Source: Yonghaparkia sp. Root332
Lineage (GTDB): Bacteria; Actinomycetota; Actinomycetes; Actinomycetales; Microbacteriaceae
NCBI RefSeq assembly: GCF_001425665.1
Contig: NZ_LMCX01000001.1
Span: 652,623 to 716,622 of the forward strand
Direction of reading: 5' to 3'
DNA: 64,000 nucleotides
Part shown: piece after piece, positions 1 through 9,098 of the stretch
Numbering within the stretch: position 1 is the first letter of the stretch
Layout: every line of letters starts with the position of its first letter
The notes under the pieces: generated by a model
What the model saw: the letters and a program-made list of their open reading frames with translations, nothing else
Told to the model about the DNA's origin: nothing
The model's database searches: none
Translations under genes and position numbers: made by a program

Positions 1-2
1 TC

Positions 3-980
3 TCGGGCGAGCTCGCTGACCGCGACCCGCTGCTGTGCCTTGAGGCGACGGGCTCGGTCCCGATCATCGACCCGACCTGCGAGCAGGGGGCGAGCGTCGA
101 CCTGGAGAACATCGCCGGTACGAACGCCACCTTCGAGGTCATCGACGATGGCTCGACGGACGGCACGTACGAGGTGCTGTTCACGGCGAACGACGGCTAC
201 CGGTTCACCGGTGACCAGAAGACGCTGACCGTGACCGGAACGCTCGACCCCAAGGACCAGCGCCTGTGCATCGTCGTCGAGGCCTCCTTCACCCTCCCGC
301 CCGCCACGTGCGAGGTCGGCGAGGACTGGGAGAACCCGATCATCGTCGCCGATGCCGGCGTTCTGTGGGGCGAGCCGATGTTCGACCCGGAGACCCAGAC
401 CGTCTCGATCGAGTTCCTCGCGACCGGCGCGACCGTGTTCGTGATCGAGGTCGACGGGGAGATGACGTTCTCCAAGACGCTCACCGTGACGCTCGATGTC
501 GCCGACCGCGACCCCGAGCTGTGCCTCGAGCCGACCTACGTGGTTCCCGTCATCGACCCGACCTGCGAGCTCGGCGCGAGCCTGGATGTCGCGGGTATCG
601 ACGCGGAGAACGCCACGTTCGTGGTCGTCGATGACGGCACGGAGTCGGGCAGCTACGAGGTCGAGTTCACGGCGCTGGAGGGTTACCGGTTCCCCGGTGA
701 CCAGCTGACGCTGACGGTCTCGGGCGAGCTGGCCGATCGTGACCCGCTGCTCTGCGAGGAGGCGTCGGCGAGCGTTCCGCTCATCGACCCGACCTGCGAG
801 CTGGGGGCGAGCGTGGACCTGGAGAACATCTCCGGCGTCAACGCGACCTTCGAGGTCATCGACGACGGATCTGAGTCGGGCAGCTACGAGGTCGAGTTCA
901 CGGCGCTGGAGGGCTTCCGGTTCGCCTCGCTGACCGCGACCCCGAGCTGTGCCTCGAGCCGACCTACGTGGCTCCTCTGA
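3..980 (+). pseudogene. Repeat-built surface protein, upstream fragment (5' end outside window)
   Basis: This is the first readable piece of a secreted or wall-bound repeat protein; the reading frame is open from base 3. It holds units of about 77 residues (231 bp). Each begins with a Pro-Thr-Cys motif (PTCELGAS) and ends with LADRDPxLC, so there are two conserved cysteines per unit. The core contains a NATFEVIDDGSESG block and an EVEFTALEGYRF block, which resemble small beta-sandwich adhesin repeats. The frame ends at a TGA (978-980) directly after a 34-bp deletion in the fourth unit; the last ~18 residues are out of frame and have no repeat character. The protein continues in another frame from about 930. 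I do not recognise a named family. Either the gene is broken or the repeats were wrongly assembled. Confidence 0.6.
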
Positions 981-1643
981 TCGACGCCACCTGCGAGCTG
1001 GGCGAGAGCCTGGACGTCGAGGGCATCGATGCGGAGAACGCCACCTGGGTCGTTGTCGATGACGGTTCTGAGTCGGGCACGTACGAGGTGCTGTTCACGG
1101 CGGATGAGGGTTACCGGTTCGCCGATGACCAGACGACGCTGACGGTCTCGGGCGAGCTGGCCGATCGTGACCCGCTGCTCTGTGAGGAGGCGTCGGGGAG
1201 CGTTCCGCTGATCGACCCGACGTGCGAGCTCGGTGCGAGCGTGGACCTGGAGAAGATCTCCGGCGTCAACGCGACCTTCGAGGTCATCGACGACGGATCT
1301 GAGTCGGGCAGCTACGAGGTCGAGTTCACGGCGCTGGAGGGCTTCCGGTTCGCTCACGATCTCGGGCGATCTCGCCGACCGTGACCCCGAGCTCTGCCTC
1401 GAGGCGACCTACGTCGCACCGGTCATCGACGCCACCTGCGAGCTGGGCGAGAGCCTGGACGTGGAGGGCATCGACGCCGAGAACGCGACGTTCGAGGTCA
1501 TCGACGATGGCTCGGAGTCGGGCACGTACGAGATCGAGTTCACCGCGAACGAGGGCTACCGGTTCGCCGGTGACCAGCAGTCCCTGACCGTGACCGGCGA
1601 CCTCGCCGGCCCGAACACGGAGCTGTGCCTCGAGGCTGTCGCG
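57..1643 (+). repeat. 231-bp coding tandem repeat array
   Basis: Units start at 57 (divergent), about 294 (divergent), 543, 774, 971, 1202 and 1416. Spacings are 231 bp for 543-774 and 971-1202. They are 197 bp for 774-971 (34 bp short) and 214 bp for 1202-1416 (17 bp short). Both shortenings remove sequence directly after the GFRF codons. The middle units are nearly identical at DNA level, which favours recombination, copy-number change or assembly collapse. Confidence 0.75.
968..1384 (+). pseudogene. Repeat-built surface protein, middle fragment
   Basis: This fragment carries the repeat units that follow the first deletion, now read in frame 2. It starts within CLEPTYVAPLIDATC and contains one full unit (971-1201) and most of another (1202 onward). 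The frame is lost again after EGFRFA near 1352, where 17 bp are missing relative to the 231-bp period, and it stops at 1384. The listed GTG start has no ribosome site and only marks the open segment. Because 34+17=51 bp, the second deletion brings the downstream repeats back to the frame used upstream of the first deletion. Confidence 0.5.
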
Positions 1644-2821
1644 GCGATCGCCGTGACCGACGCGGACTGCTTCTTCGACTCGACGCTCGATGAGGACGGA
1701 TTCACGTCGGAGAACGCCGAATACGAGATCACGGTCTACAACGCCGAGACCCGCGAGTACGAGGTCGTCTTCACGGCCGACTACGGCTACCGCTTCGACA
1801 CGTCGCTCGACGGCGTCAGCGAGGACGGCACGACGAGGACGTTCTCCGGAACGCTCGACGCCGCCGACCCCAATGGCGACGGCTGCGTGCTGCCGATCAC
1901 GGATGCCTCGATCGCGTTCATCGACGCCACGTGCCTCGACCCGCAGTCGCTCGACGAGGAGAGCTTCGTGTTCGACTCCGAGCTCGCGGCGCTCGACAGC
2001 GTGACGTACGACGGGCTCGACTACGAGGTCGTGTTCGTCACGATCGGGGAGGACACCAAGTTCTTCCAGACGGACGAGCCGGTCGAGGGCCGCACGGTAT
2101 CCGAGGACGGGACAGTGCTGACCTTCACGGGAACGCTCGACGGCCCGAACGAGGCGCTGTGCCCCGAGGTCATCGTGCCGCCGATCGTCGTGGTGGATGA
2201 CTGCTTCGAGCAGTCGTACACGATCACCGACGTCGAGGGCGTGACGTACACGCGAACGGTCAACGGACTGGAGCTCCCCGTGAGCTTCGGCGAGGGCGAC
2301 TCAGTCACCTACGAGGCGTCGCCGTTCGACACGATCACGGTCACCGCGACCCCCGACGAGGGATACCTCCTCGATGAGGGCTACGAGCCGTTCGAGTACA
2401 CCTACGCGTTCGACGAGGACTGCCTGCCCACGGCGCCCGTGACGACCGCGTCGGTGACGTGGACGCAGGCCGACTGCCTCGGCAACCCCGGCAGCTACAC
2501 GCTGACGAACGAGCCCGGAGTGATCTGGACCGTCGACGGCGTCGTGGTGGCCGGCAACACGAAGTACACGGCGGCCGTCGGGTCGACTCCGAGCATCGTT
2601 GCGAGCCTCGAGCCCGCCAGCGAGGAGTTCCCGACCGGCTTCGGCTGGAGCAACCCGGCGCAGCAGACCCTCTGGAACCTCGTCTTCGAGGCTGCGGATG
2701 ACTGCCTGCCGACCCTGGCTCTGACCGGTGCGTCCAACGCGCTGGGTGGTCTGGGGGTCATCGCGATCCTGATCATGATGGCCGGTACCGGTCTCGTGGT
2801 CGCTCGTCGCCGGGAGGCTGT

Positions 2822-2845
2822 CGGGTGCCGCTCAGGCGGCACCCG
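2822..2845 (+). terminator. Hairpin terminator after the surface protein gene
   Basis: A perfect 10-bp stem (CGGGTGCCGC / GCGGCACCCG) with a four-base TCAG loop, directly downstream of the basic tail of the sorting signal. There is only a weak T run after it. Its position marks where the surface protein gene should end. Confidence 0.65.
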
Positions 2846-2868
2846 GTTCTGCGTGTCAGCATCACCGC

Positions 2869-3279
2869 GTGATCAGCACCTCCCTCGCCCGCCTGCTGCG
2901 CGACGCGGGCCTGCGCTGGAAGCCCGCCTCCGGCGACCGCTTCCAGATCGACCGCTCCGAGTTCGACGCGGAGGTCTTCACCGTCAGCGACCTCACTATC
3001 GAGCCCCACGAGTACGCCACCGGCACCGTCCTCGGCTTCAACGGCACGACCGAGTGGGCGCTCGACTCCGTGGCGCTCGACGACGCGCTGTGGCTGCCCC
3101 GCGAGGACCAGCTGCGCGACCTGCTCCGCGGAGCGTTCGTGCGCCTCGAGCGCGAGGGCGACGAGTATCGCGTGGTGCTCCGAGACGGGGATGGCGCAGA
3201 GTCGGCGTTCGCGAGCGTGTCGGCGCCCGAGGCCTACGGGCTCGCGCTGCTCTCGATGCTCGAGCGCGTCACCGCCTGA
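2869..3279 (+). CDS. Conserved actinobacterial protein, often labelled CpaE-like
   Basis: A 136-residue soluble protein with a GTG start (ISTSLARLLRDAGLRW...). It has no signal peptide or membrane segment. The sequence contains GFNGTTEWALDS and WLPREDQLRDLL blocks. From memory, short actinobacterial proteins with this organisation are labelled 'pilus assembly protein CpaE', although they lack the CpaE ATPase domain. The true function is unknown to me. It lies between the surface protein terminator and the convergent hemA gene, 21 bp from the hemA stop, and appears to be a single-gene unit. Confidence 0.7.
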   Translation: MISTSLARLLRDAGLRWKPASGDRFQIDRSEFDAEVFTVSDLTIEPHEYATGTVLGFNGTTEWALDSVALDDALWLPREDQLRDLLRGAFVRLEREGDEYRVVLRDGDGAESAFASVSAPEAYGLALLSMLERVTA

Positions 3280-3300
3280 ACCTCGGCCGATCGGGCCGGG

Positions 3301-4629
3301 CTACGCCGTCGCGGCCGACCCGAGGTCGTGGTGCTGCGCCGGCGAGGCGATCGGCGCGGCGACCGCGGGCGCGACGGGCGACGCGAGCGAGCCCGCGGCC
3401 GTCGCCGGTCGCGCGACCGGGATCCCGAAGAGGGTCTCGATCGCGGCGGCCACATCCACTCCGCGACCCGCGACCGCGTGCCGGCGCGCGAGCGTCGAGG
3501 GTGTGTGCAGGAAGACGCTCGTGAGGTGGCGCAGGGCCTCCTCGACGCGGCCGTCGGCATCGCCGCGGCGGCGGGCCCGCTCGATCTCCTCGTCGACGAG
3601 CCCGAGGACGTGCTGACGAAGCGCGACGATCGACGGCTCCACGGCGGCGGCGGTGACGAAGGCGTGGGCCGACTCGGCGACGACGCTGCGCGCCTCCTCC
3701 TCCGCCGACCAATGCACGAGGGGCGCGTGGAGACGGATCGTCTCGAGGTCGAGGAGCGTGACGCCGTCGATCTCGCCGACCGCGGCGTCGACGTTGCGGG
3801 GCAGCCCGAGGTCGACGACGTACGCGGGCGCCTCGGCGGGGACGTCCGCCGCGGAGAGGCTCAGCCGCGTCGTGCACGTGATGACGACATCCGCCCCGCT
3901 CATCGCGGTCGTGAGGTCGCTCGTCCAGTCGAGGCCGTGGCGCGTGCCGAACACCTGCGCGCGACCGCTCGGCGAGTAGACGGTGATGCGCTCAGCCCCG
4001 CGGTCGCGCAGCGCCGCGACCGTCGTGGCGGCGTAGCGGCCGGTGCCGACGAGCACGACCCGCGCCGAGCTCCAGTCGGCGAGGCGGCTGCCGACGAGGT
4101 CGAGTGCGAGGCGGGCGAGGCTGCGGCCCGTGCGGCTCGCATCGCCCTGCGCGCGCGCGGCCCGGGCGGTGCGGATCGCCTCCTGGAAGACGCGATCGAG
4201 GCGACCGGTGGATGCTCCGCTCGCGCGCGCCGCCTGAGCGGCTCGACGCACCTGCCCGGCGATCTCCTCCTCGCCCACGGCGACCGACTCGAGCCCGGCC
4301 GAGACGGCGAAGAGGTGGTGCACGGCGGCGGGGGAGTCGAGGACCTCGGCGGTCGCGGAGACCTCGTGGGGGGCATCCTCGCCGAGAGAGCGAAGGGCGC
4401 GCGAGACGGAGTCGCGGGCGATCGCGTGGGCGTCCTCCGGCGTCGCGTCGGCGGGGGCGTCGACGTCGAGGTAGACCTCGAGGCGGTTGCAGGTCGCGAC
4501 GGTGATCGCCCCGCGGACGGCGGGGTCGGAACCGCGGACGGCCCCTGTGAGCGCCTGGGCGTCGACCGCGAGCCGCTCGAGGACCTCGAACGGCGTGTTG
4601 CGATGGTTGGCGGTGACGCACAGGAGCAC
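3301..4629 (-). CDS. hemA: Glutamyl-tRNA reductase
   Basis: It reduces glutamyl-tRNA(Glu) with NADPH to glutamate-1-semialdehyde, the first committed step of C5-pathway tetrapyrrole synthesis. The 442-residue length fits the family. The catalytic cysteine is Cys47 in TCNRLE (46-51). The HHLF...AGLESVAVGEEEI block (104-123) belongs to the catalytic domain. The NADPH-binding segment VVLVGTGRYA is at 191-200. The C-terminal dimerisation region ends with an Ala/Pro-rich tail. The GTG start is supported by TAGAAT placed six bases upstream on the minus strand, a leaderless-promoter arrangement. It is divergent from the hemE operon, whose last gene hemL uses its product. Confidence 0.95.
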   Translation of the reverse strand: MLLCVTANHRNTPFEVLERLAVDAQALTGAVRGSDPAVRGAITVATCNRLEVYLDVDAPADATPEDAHAIARDSVSRALRSLGEDAPHEVSATAEVLDSPAAVHHLFAVSAGLESVAVGEEEIAGQVRRAAQAARASGASTGRLDRVFQEAIRTARAARAQGDASRTGRSLARLALDLVGSRLADWSSARVVLVGTGRYAATTVAALRDRGAERITVYSPSGRAQVFGTRHGLDWTSDLTTAMSGADVVITCTTRLSLSAADVPAEAPAYVVDLGLPRNVDAAVGEIDGVTLLDLETIRLHAPLVHWSAEEEARSVVAESAHAFVTAAAVEPSIVALRQHVLGLVDEEIERARRRGDADGRVEEALRHLTSVFLHTPSTLARRHAVAGRGVDVAAAIETLFGIPVARPATAAGSLASPVAPAVAAPIASPAQHHDLGSAATA

Positions 4630-4635
4630 GACCCG

Positions 4636-4641
4636 ATTCTA
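4636..4641 (-). promoter_or_regulatory. hemA -10 element (leaderless)
   Basis: TAGAAT on the minus strand ends six bases before the hemA GTG, so transcription would begin at or next to the start codon. No ribosome-binding site is present. Confidence 0.55.
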
Positions 4642-4733
4642 CGGCGCGTCGGCTGGGTGAACCGCCGGGGCGGGGGCGCCGCCCGTCGGCGCCGACCGCG
4701 CCTCCGCCCGGAGGACTCTCGGATTCCAGCGCC

Positions 4734-4739
4734 TATCCT
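4734..4739 (+). promoter_or_regulatory. hemE operon -10 element (leaderless)
   Basis: TATCCT lies six bases before the hemE GTG start, and no ribosome site is visible. It probably drives the whole hemE-to-hemL run, divergently from the hemA promoter about 95 bp away. Confidence 0.5.
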
Positions 4740-4745
4740 TGACGG

Positions 4746-5810
4746 GTGCCGTTGAGCCCCTCCCATCCTCTTGTCGACGGTCGCACGGCGAACGCTCCGC
4801 TCATCCGCGCGTACCGCGGCGACCGCCCCGAGCGCACCCCCGTCTGGTTCATGCGCCAGGCCGGCCGCTCCCTGCCGGAGTACCGCGAGCTGCGGGCCGG
4901 CGGCGACATGCTGCAGGCCTGCCTGACGCCCGCGATGGCGAGCGAGATCACCCTGCAGCCGGTGCGGCGCCACGGCGTCGACGCGGGCATCTTCTTCAGC
5001 GACATCGTCGTTCCCGTGCTGCTCGCGGGCGTCGACGTGCGCATCGTCGGCGGTCGCGGCCCCGTGATCGACGAGCCCGTCCGCACCGCGAGCGACGTGC
5101 TCAAGCTCCGCCCGATCGACCCCGCCTCGCTCGACCCCGTGCGCGAGGCGGTCGCGCTGACGGTCGAGCAGCTCGGCTCGACGCCGCTCATCGGCTTCGC
5201 CGGCGCCCCCTTCACGCTCGCGGCCTACCTCGTCGAGGGCGGGCCGTCGAAGGACCAGATGCGGGCGCGGGCCCTCATGCACAGCGACCCGCACACGTGG
5301 GCGGCGCTCCTCAACTGGTGCGCCGACGTCACGGGCGAGTTCCTGCGCGCCCAGGTCGAGGCGGGCGCGAGCGCCGCGCAGCTCTTCGACTCGTGGATCG
5401 GCTCGGTGTCGCAGAACGACTACCTGCGTCGCGTCGCCCCGCACTCCAAGCGCGCGCTCGACCACCTGCGCGGCCTCGACGTGCCGCAGGTGCACTTCGG
5501 CCTCGGCACCGACCGGATCCTCCGCGAGATCCGCGGCCTCGGCGTCGACGCGATCGGCATCGACTGGCGCCTGCCGCTCGACGAGGCCTCCGAGATCCTC
5601 GGCGGCGACGTCCCGCTGCAGGGCAACATCGACCCGGCCCTCCTCGGCGCACCCTGGCCGACGCTGCGCGCGCACGTCGACTCCGTCCTCGACCGCGGCC
5701 GCTCGGCCCCCGCGCACGTCGTCAACCTCGGCCACGGCGTCCCGCCCGAGACCGACCCCGACGTGCTCACGCGCCTCGTGCGCTACATCCACGGAGAGCA
5801 GTCCGACTGA
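4746..5810 (+). CDS. hemE: Uroporphyrinogen decarboxylase
   Basis: It decarboxylates the four acetate side chains of uroporphyrinogen III to give coproporphyrinogen III. The 354-residue protein carries the family N-terminal signature PVWFMRQAGRSLPEYR (33-48) and the FFSDIVVP segment that supplies the active-site aspartate. It ends with the GHGVPPETDPD motif typical of HemE. It is the first gene of the haem run. Its TGA overlaps the ATG of cgoX by one base (TGATG), indicating translational coupling. Confidence 0.96.
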   Translation: MPLSPSHPLVDGRTANAPLIRAYRGDRPERTPVWFMRQAGRSLPEYRELRAGGDMLQACLTPAMASEITLQPVRRHGVDAGIFFSDIVVPVLLAGVDVRIVGGRGPVIDEPVRTASDVLKLRPIDPASLDPVREAVALTVEQLGSTPLIGFAGAPFTLAAYLVEGGPSKDQMRARALMHSDPHTWAALLNWCADVTGEFLRAQVEAGASAAQLFDSWIGSVSQNDYLRRVAPHSKRALDHLRGLDVPQVHFGLGTDRILREIRGLGVDAIGIDWRLPLDEASEILGGDVPLQGNIDPALLGAPWPTLRAHVDSVLDRGRSAPAHVVNLGHGVPPETDPDVLTRLVRYIHGEQSD

Positions 5811-7177
5811 TGCGCGAGACCCTCGTCGTCGGCGCCGGCATCGCGGGCCTCGTGGTGGCGCGCGAGCTCGTGCTGCAGGGACACCGCGTGCGCGTGCTCG
5901 AGGCGGACGACCGCGCGGGCGGCCAGCTCCTGCGGAAGACGATCGCGGGCATCCCGCTCGACGCGGGGGCCGAGGCGTTCGCGACGCGCGGCGGCACCGT
6001 GCGCACCTACCTCGAGCGCCTCGGCATCGCCGATCGAGTCGTCGCTCCGCTCGACGCCCCCGCGTGGCTGCACGCCCGCACGGGCACGACGGTGCCGCTG
6101 CCCGCGGTGAGCCTCCTGGGCATCCCGTCGGCGCCGCTCGCCGAGGACGTCGTCGCGGTCGTCGGCCGCCGGGCGGCCTGGCGCGGCATGACGGATGCCC
6201 TGCTCCCCGGCCCCGTCGGCGCGAAGTCGGCCACGCTCGGCGAGCTCGTGCGGCGGCGCATGGGCGACGGAATTCTCGAGCAGCTCGTCGCGCCCGTCGT
6301 CGAGGGGATCCACTCCAAGCACCCCGACGAGCTCCCCGTGAGCGTCGCCCCCGGGCTCGTGCACCACCTGCTGCGCGAGAACTCGCTCGCCCGCGCCGTC
6401 GCGCGACTGCGCACCGACGCCCCCGCCGGATCGCTCGTCGCGGGCCTCGACGGCGGCATGGGGATGCTCGTGGACGCCCTGCTCGCCGAGCTCGACCGCT
6501 ACGGCGTGACCGTCGAGTACGGCGTCCGCGTTGCCGAGGTCCACCCTGACCGCGTCGTGCTCGCGGTCGACCCGGACGAAGCGGCCGCCGATCCCGACGC
6601 CGAGCCGGAGGGCGAGATCCGCGAGGGCCTCGTCGTCGTCGCCGCCCCCGGCCTCGTGACTCCCGCCGACGGCCGCGCCGCGACCCGCACGGCGACGCAC
6701 CTCATGACCCTCGTGATCGAGGCGGGCACCGACGCCGCGCGCGCCCTCGCCGCGAACCCGCGCGGCACCGGCGTGCTCGTCGCCCGCGGCACCGACGTCA
6801 CCGCCCGCGCCCTCACGCACGTGAGCGCCAAGTGGGCGTGGGTGCGCGAGGCGGCCGCCGGGCGCGAGGTCGTGCGGCTCAGCTACGAGAGCCCGCCGAC
6901 GGCCGACCGCGCGCGGCGCGACGCCGAGCTGCTGCTCGGCGTGAGGATCCCCGAGATCGCGGTCGTCGCGGCCGAGGCGACCACCTGGCTGCGCGCCGGC
7001 CGCTTCGAGGCCGCGCCGGGCATCCCCATCACCGGCGAGCAGGTGTCGGGCACGGGGCTCGCGAGCGTCATCGACCACGCCCACCGTCTCGCCGAGATCA
7101 TCGGCCCGCCCGCCCCCGAGGCGGCGGCCGGCAGCAGCACCGACCCCGCAGCATCCACTGAAAGGACCGCATCGTGA
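5810..7177 (+). CDS. cgoX: Coproporphyrinogen III oxidase (HemY/CgoX type)
   Basis: FAD-dependent oxidation of coproporphyrinogen III to coproporphyrin III, the reaction HemY-type enzymes perform in Gram-positive bacteria. The 455-residue protein opens with the dinucleotide-binding motif GAGIAG (8-13) followed by RVLEADDRAGG, and contains GMGMLVDAL-type substrate-domain sequence. The neighbouring chdC and cpfC genes support the coproporphyrin-dependent route rather than protoporphyrinogen oxidation. The start ATG overlaps the hemE stop; the stop overlaps the chdC GTG by four bases. Older annotation would call it hemG or hemY. Confidence 0.92.
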   Translation: MRETLVVGAGIAGLVVARELVLQGHRVRVLEADDRAGGQLLRKTIAGIPLDAGAEAFATRGGTVRTYLERLGIADRVVAPLDAPAWLHARTGTTVPLPAVSLLGIPSAPLAEDVVAVVGRRAAWRGMTDALLPGPVGAKSATLGELVRRRMGDGILEQLVAPVVEGIHSKHPDELPVSVAPGLVHHLLRENSLARAVARLRTDAPAGSLVAGLDGGMGMLVDALLAELDRYGVTVEYGVRVAEVHPDRVVLAVDPDEAAADPDAEPEGEIREGLVVVAAPGLVTPADGRAATRTATHLMTLVIEAGTDAARALAANPRGTGVLVARGTDVTARALTHVSAKWAWVREAAAGREVVRLSYESPPTADRARRDAELLLGVRIPEIAVVAAEATTWLRAGRFEAAPGIPITGEQVSGTGLASVIDHAHRLAEIIGPPAPEAAAGSSTDPAASTERTAS

Positions 7178-7839
7178 GCGATCAGCTCGCCTACACCGTC
7201 TACGTCGTGCTGCGGCGCGACCCGCACCGCCCCGCGAGCGGCGGCGGCGTGCAGGAGGCCGTCGCCGCGGTCACCGCGGACGGCGTCACCGTGCGCGGCG
7301 TCTACGACGTGAGCGGGCTGCGCTCCGACGCCGACATCATGCTCTGGCTTCACGGGCCCGACCCCGAGCGGATCCAGGCCGCCGTGCGCACCCTGCGTCG
7401 CGCCGAGCTGCTGTCGACGCTGCTGCCGACATGGAACGCGATGGGCGTGCACGTGCAGGCCGAGTTCAGCCGCAGCCACGCGCCCGCGTTCATGTACGGC
7501 AAGGAGCCCAAGGGCTGGCTCTGCGTCTATCCCTTCGTGCGCTCGTACGAGTGGTACCTGCTGCCGGAGGAGGAGCGCCGCGACATGCTCGCCGAGCACG
7601 GGCGCAAGGGCAGCGCGTTCACGGGCGTGCTCGCCAACACGGTCGCGAGCTTCGCGCTCGGCGACTACGAGTGGCTGCTCGGCCTCGAGAGCGACGAGCT
7701 GCTCGACCTCGTCGACATGATGCGCGACCTGCGCTACACCGAGGCGCGCCGCCACGTGCGCGAGGAGGTCCCCTTCTACACCGGCCGTCGCCTCGACGAC
7801 GCCGAGCTCGACGCCCAGATCATGGAGGTAGTGCGATGA
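7174..7839 (+). CDS. chdC: Coproheme decarboxylase
   Basis: It oxidatively decarboxylates coprohaem to haem b with peroxide, the last step of the Gram-positive pathway; formerly HemQ, of the chlorite dismutase-like fold. The 221-residue protein shows actinobacterial-type active-site spacing: His102 (distal position), Tyr119 in YPFVRSYEWY (the radical tyrosine), Trp127 and His142 (proximal haem ligand). These offsets (+17, +25, +40 from the distal His) match what I recall for the corynebacterial enzyme. GTG start in a GTGA overlap with cgoX; stop in an ATGA overlap with cpfC. Confidence 0.94.
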   Translation: MSDQLAYTVYVVLRRDPHRPASGGGVQEAVAAVTADGVTVRGVYDVSGLRSDADIMLWLHGPDPERIQAAVRTLRRAELLSTLLPTWNAMGVHVQAEFSRSHAPAFMYGKEPKGWLCVYPFVRSYEWYLLPEEERRDMLAEHGRKGSAFTGVLANTVASFALGDYEWLLGLESDELLDLVDMMRDLRYTEARRHVREEVPFYTGRRLDDAELDAQIMEVVR

Positions 7840-9098
7840 CCATCACGAACGGACTCGGCCCCGACGGCCTCGCCGTCGTCGTCGACCTGACCGACGGCCG
7901 CTACGAGGGCGAGCAGTTCGCCCGCGCGGCGACCGACACCGCGCAGAAGTACGCCGTGCCCGGCCACGTCGAGGAGGGCGTCGCCTACGACGCCGTCATC
8001 CTCGCCGGCTTCGGCGGCCCCGAGGGCCAGGACGACGTCATCCCGTTCCTGCGCAACGTCACGCGCGGCCGCGGGATCCCCGACGAGCGCCTCGAGGAGG
8101 TCGCGCACCACTACCGCCACTTCGGCGGCGTGAGCCCGATCAACGAGCAGAACCGTCAGCTGCAGGCGGCGCTGCAGGCCGAGGCCGACCGCCGCGGCCT
8201 GGGGATCCCGATCTACTGGGGCAACCGCAACTGGGATCCCTACCTCCCCGAGGCCCTCCAGCAGGCCTTCGACGACGGCCACCGCACGATCCTCGGCCTC
8301 GCGACGAGCGCCTACTCGAGCTTCTCGAGCTGCCGCCAGTACCGCGAGGACTTCGCGAAGGCCCTCGACGCGACGGGCCTCTGGGGCCAGGTGCGCATCG
8401 ACAAGGTCGGCCAGTTCTTCGACGCGCCCGGCTTCGTCGCCCCGTTCGTGACCGGTGTCGTGGATGCCCTGCGCACGCTCCTCGCGGAGGGCGCCGACCT
8501 CGCGACGACCCGCGTCCTGTTCGCGACCCACAGCATCCCGACCTCCGACGCCGAGCGCAGCGGCCCGCGCGACGTGGACTGGGGCGAGGGCGGAGCCTAC
8601 GCCGCGCAGCACCTCGCGGTGAGCGAGGTCATCATGCGCAAGGCGCTCGCCGAGCTGCGCGCGGAGGGCGCCGACATCCCCGACGTCGACTGGCAGCTCG
8701 TCTACCAGAGCCGATCGGGCCCCCCGACGCAGCCGTGGCTCGAGCCCGACATCAACGACGCGATTCTCCACCACGCCGCCGCCGGCGCGACCGCGATCGT
8801 CATGGTGCCGGTCGGGTTCGTGAGCGACCACATGGAGGTCATGTGGGATCTCGACACCGAGGCGATGGAGACGTGCGAGGAGCAGGGGCTGCGCGCCCTC
8901 CGCGTGCCGACCCCCGGCGTCGATCCCGTCTACGTGAGTGGACTCATCGACCTCGTCGAGGAGCGCCTGCGCGGCGCCGCGAAGAACGAGCGCGTGCGCG
9001 AGACGACCCTCGGCCCCTGGTACGACGTGTGCCGCCCCGGCTGCTGCGAGAACGTGCGCGCGGGCTTCAAGCCCGCCATCTCGGGCCTGCAGCCGTGA
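7836..9098 (+). CDS. cpfC: Coproporphyrin III ferrochelatase
   Basis: It inserts Fe2+ into coproporphyrin III to give coprohaem, the substrate of ChdC encoded just upstream. The 420-residue protein contains the LAGFGGPEG opening, FATHSIPTS with metal-site His232, and a C-terminal [11 protein letters not shown] segment. Cys399, Cys403 and Cys404 together with Cys166 could ligate the [2Fe-2S] cluster known from actinobacterial ferrochelatases. The start chosen at the ATGA overlap gives a ~50-residue N-terminal extension before the core. An internal start is possible but the overlap argues for this one. Confidence 0.92.
   Translation: MTITNGLGPDGLAVVVDLTDGRYEGEQFARAATDTAQKYAVPGHVEEGVAYDAVILAGFGGPEGQDDVIPFLRNVTRGRGIPDERLEEVAHHYRHFGGVSPINEQNRQLQAALQAEADRRGLGIPIYWGNRNWDPYLPEALQQAFDDGHRTILGLATSAYSSFSSCRQYREDFAKALDATGLWGQVRIDKVGQFFDAPGFVAPFVTGVVDALRTLLAEGADLATTRVLFATHSIPTSDAERSGPRDVDWGEGGAYAAQHLAVSEVIMRKALAELRAEGADIPDVDWQLVYQSRSGPPTQPWLEPDINDAILHHAAAGATAIVMVPVGFVSDHMEVMWDLDTEAMETCEEQGLRALRVPTPGVDPVYVSGLIDLVEERLRGAAKNERVRETTLGPWYDVCRPGCCENVRAGFKPAISGLQP

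Larger units (their letters stand above)
1354..3524 (+). pseudogene. Repeat-built surface protein, C-terminal fragment with LAxTG sorting signal
   Basis: From about 1354 the repeats continue in the original frame with SLTISGDLADRDP. One 77-residue unit follows (1416 on), then more divergent cysteine-bearing domains to about 2700. The end is a classical cell-wall sorting signal: LALTGA (about 2717-2734), a hydrophobic segment GGLGVIAILIMMAGTGLVV, and a basic tail RRR. LAxTG motifs are used by class E-type sortases of high-GC Actinobacteria, so the product should be wall-anchored. No stop follows the basic tail; the frame runs as Arg-rich, non-repeat sequence to 3524 through a terminator and across the next gene. 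The natural end should lie near 2820. The stop has probably been lost, or the sequence is wrong here. Confidence 0.55.

Noticed and set aside
1233-1353. Extension of the C-terminal surface-protein frame upstream of about 1354
   Set aside because: Here the frame is Arg/Ser-rich and does not match the repeat; the repeat is read in frame 2.
1-1643. CRISPR-like repeat array
   Set aside because: Repeats are 231 bp, contiguous and coding; there are no short spacers.
2850-3524. The Arg-rich tail of the surface-protein frame as a real protein extension
   Set aside because: It lies beyond the sorting signal and a terminator, overlaps an intact gene in another frame and is antisense to the end of hemA.
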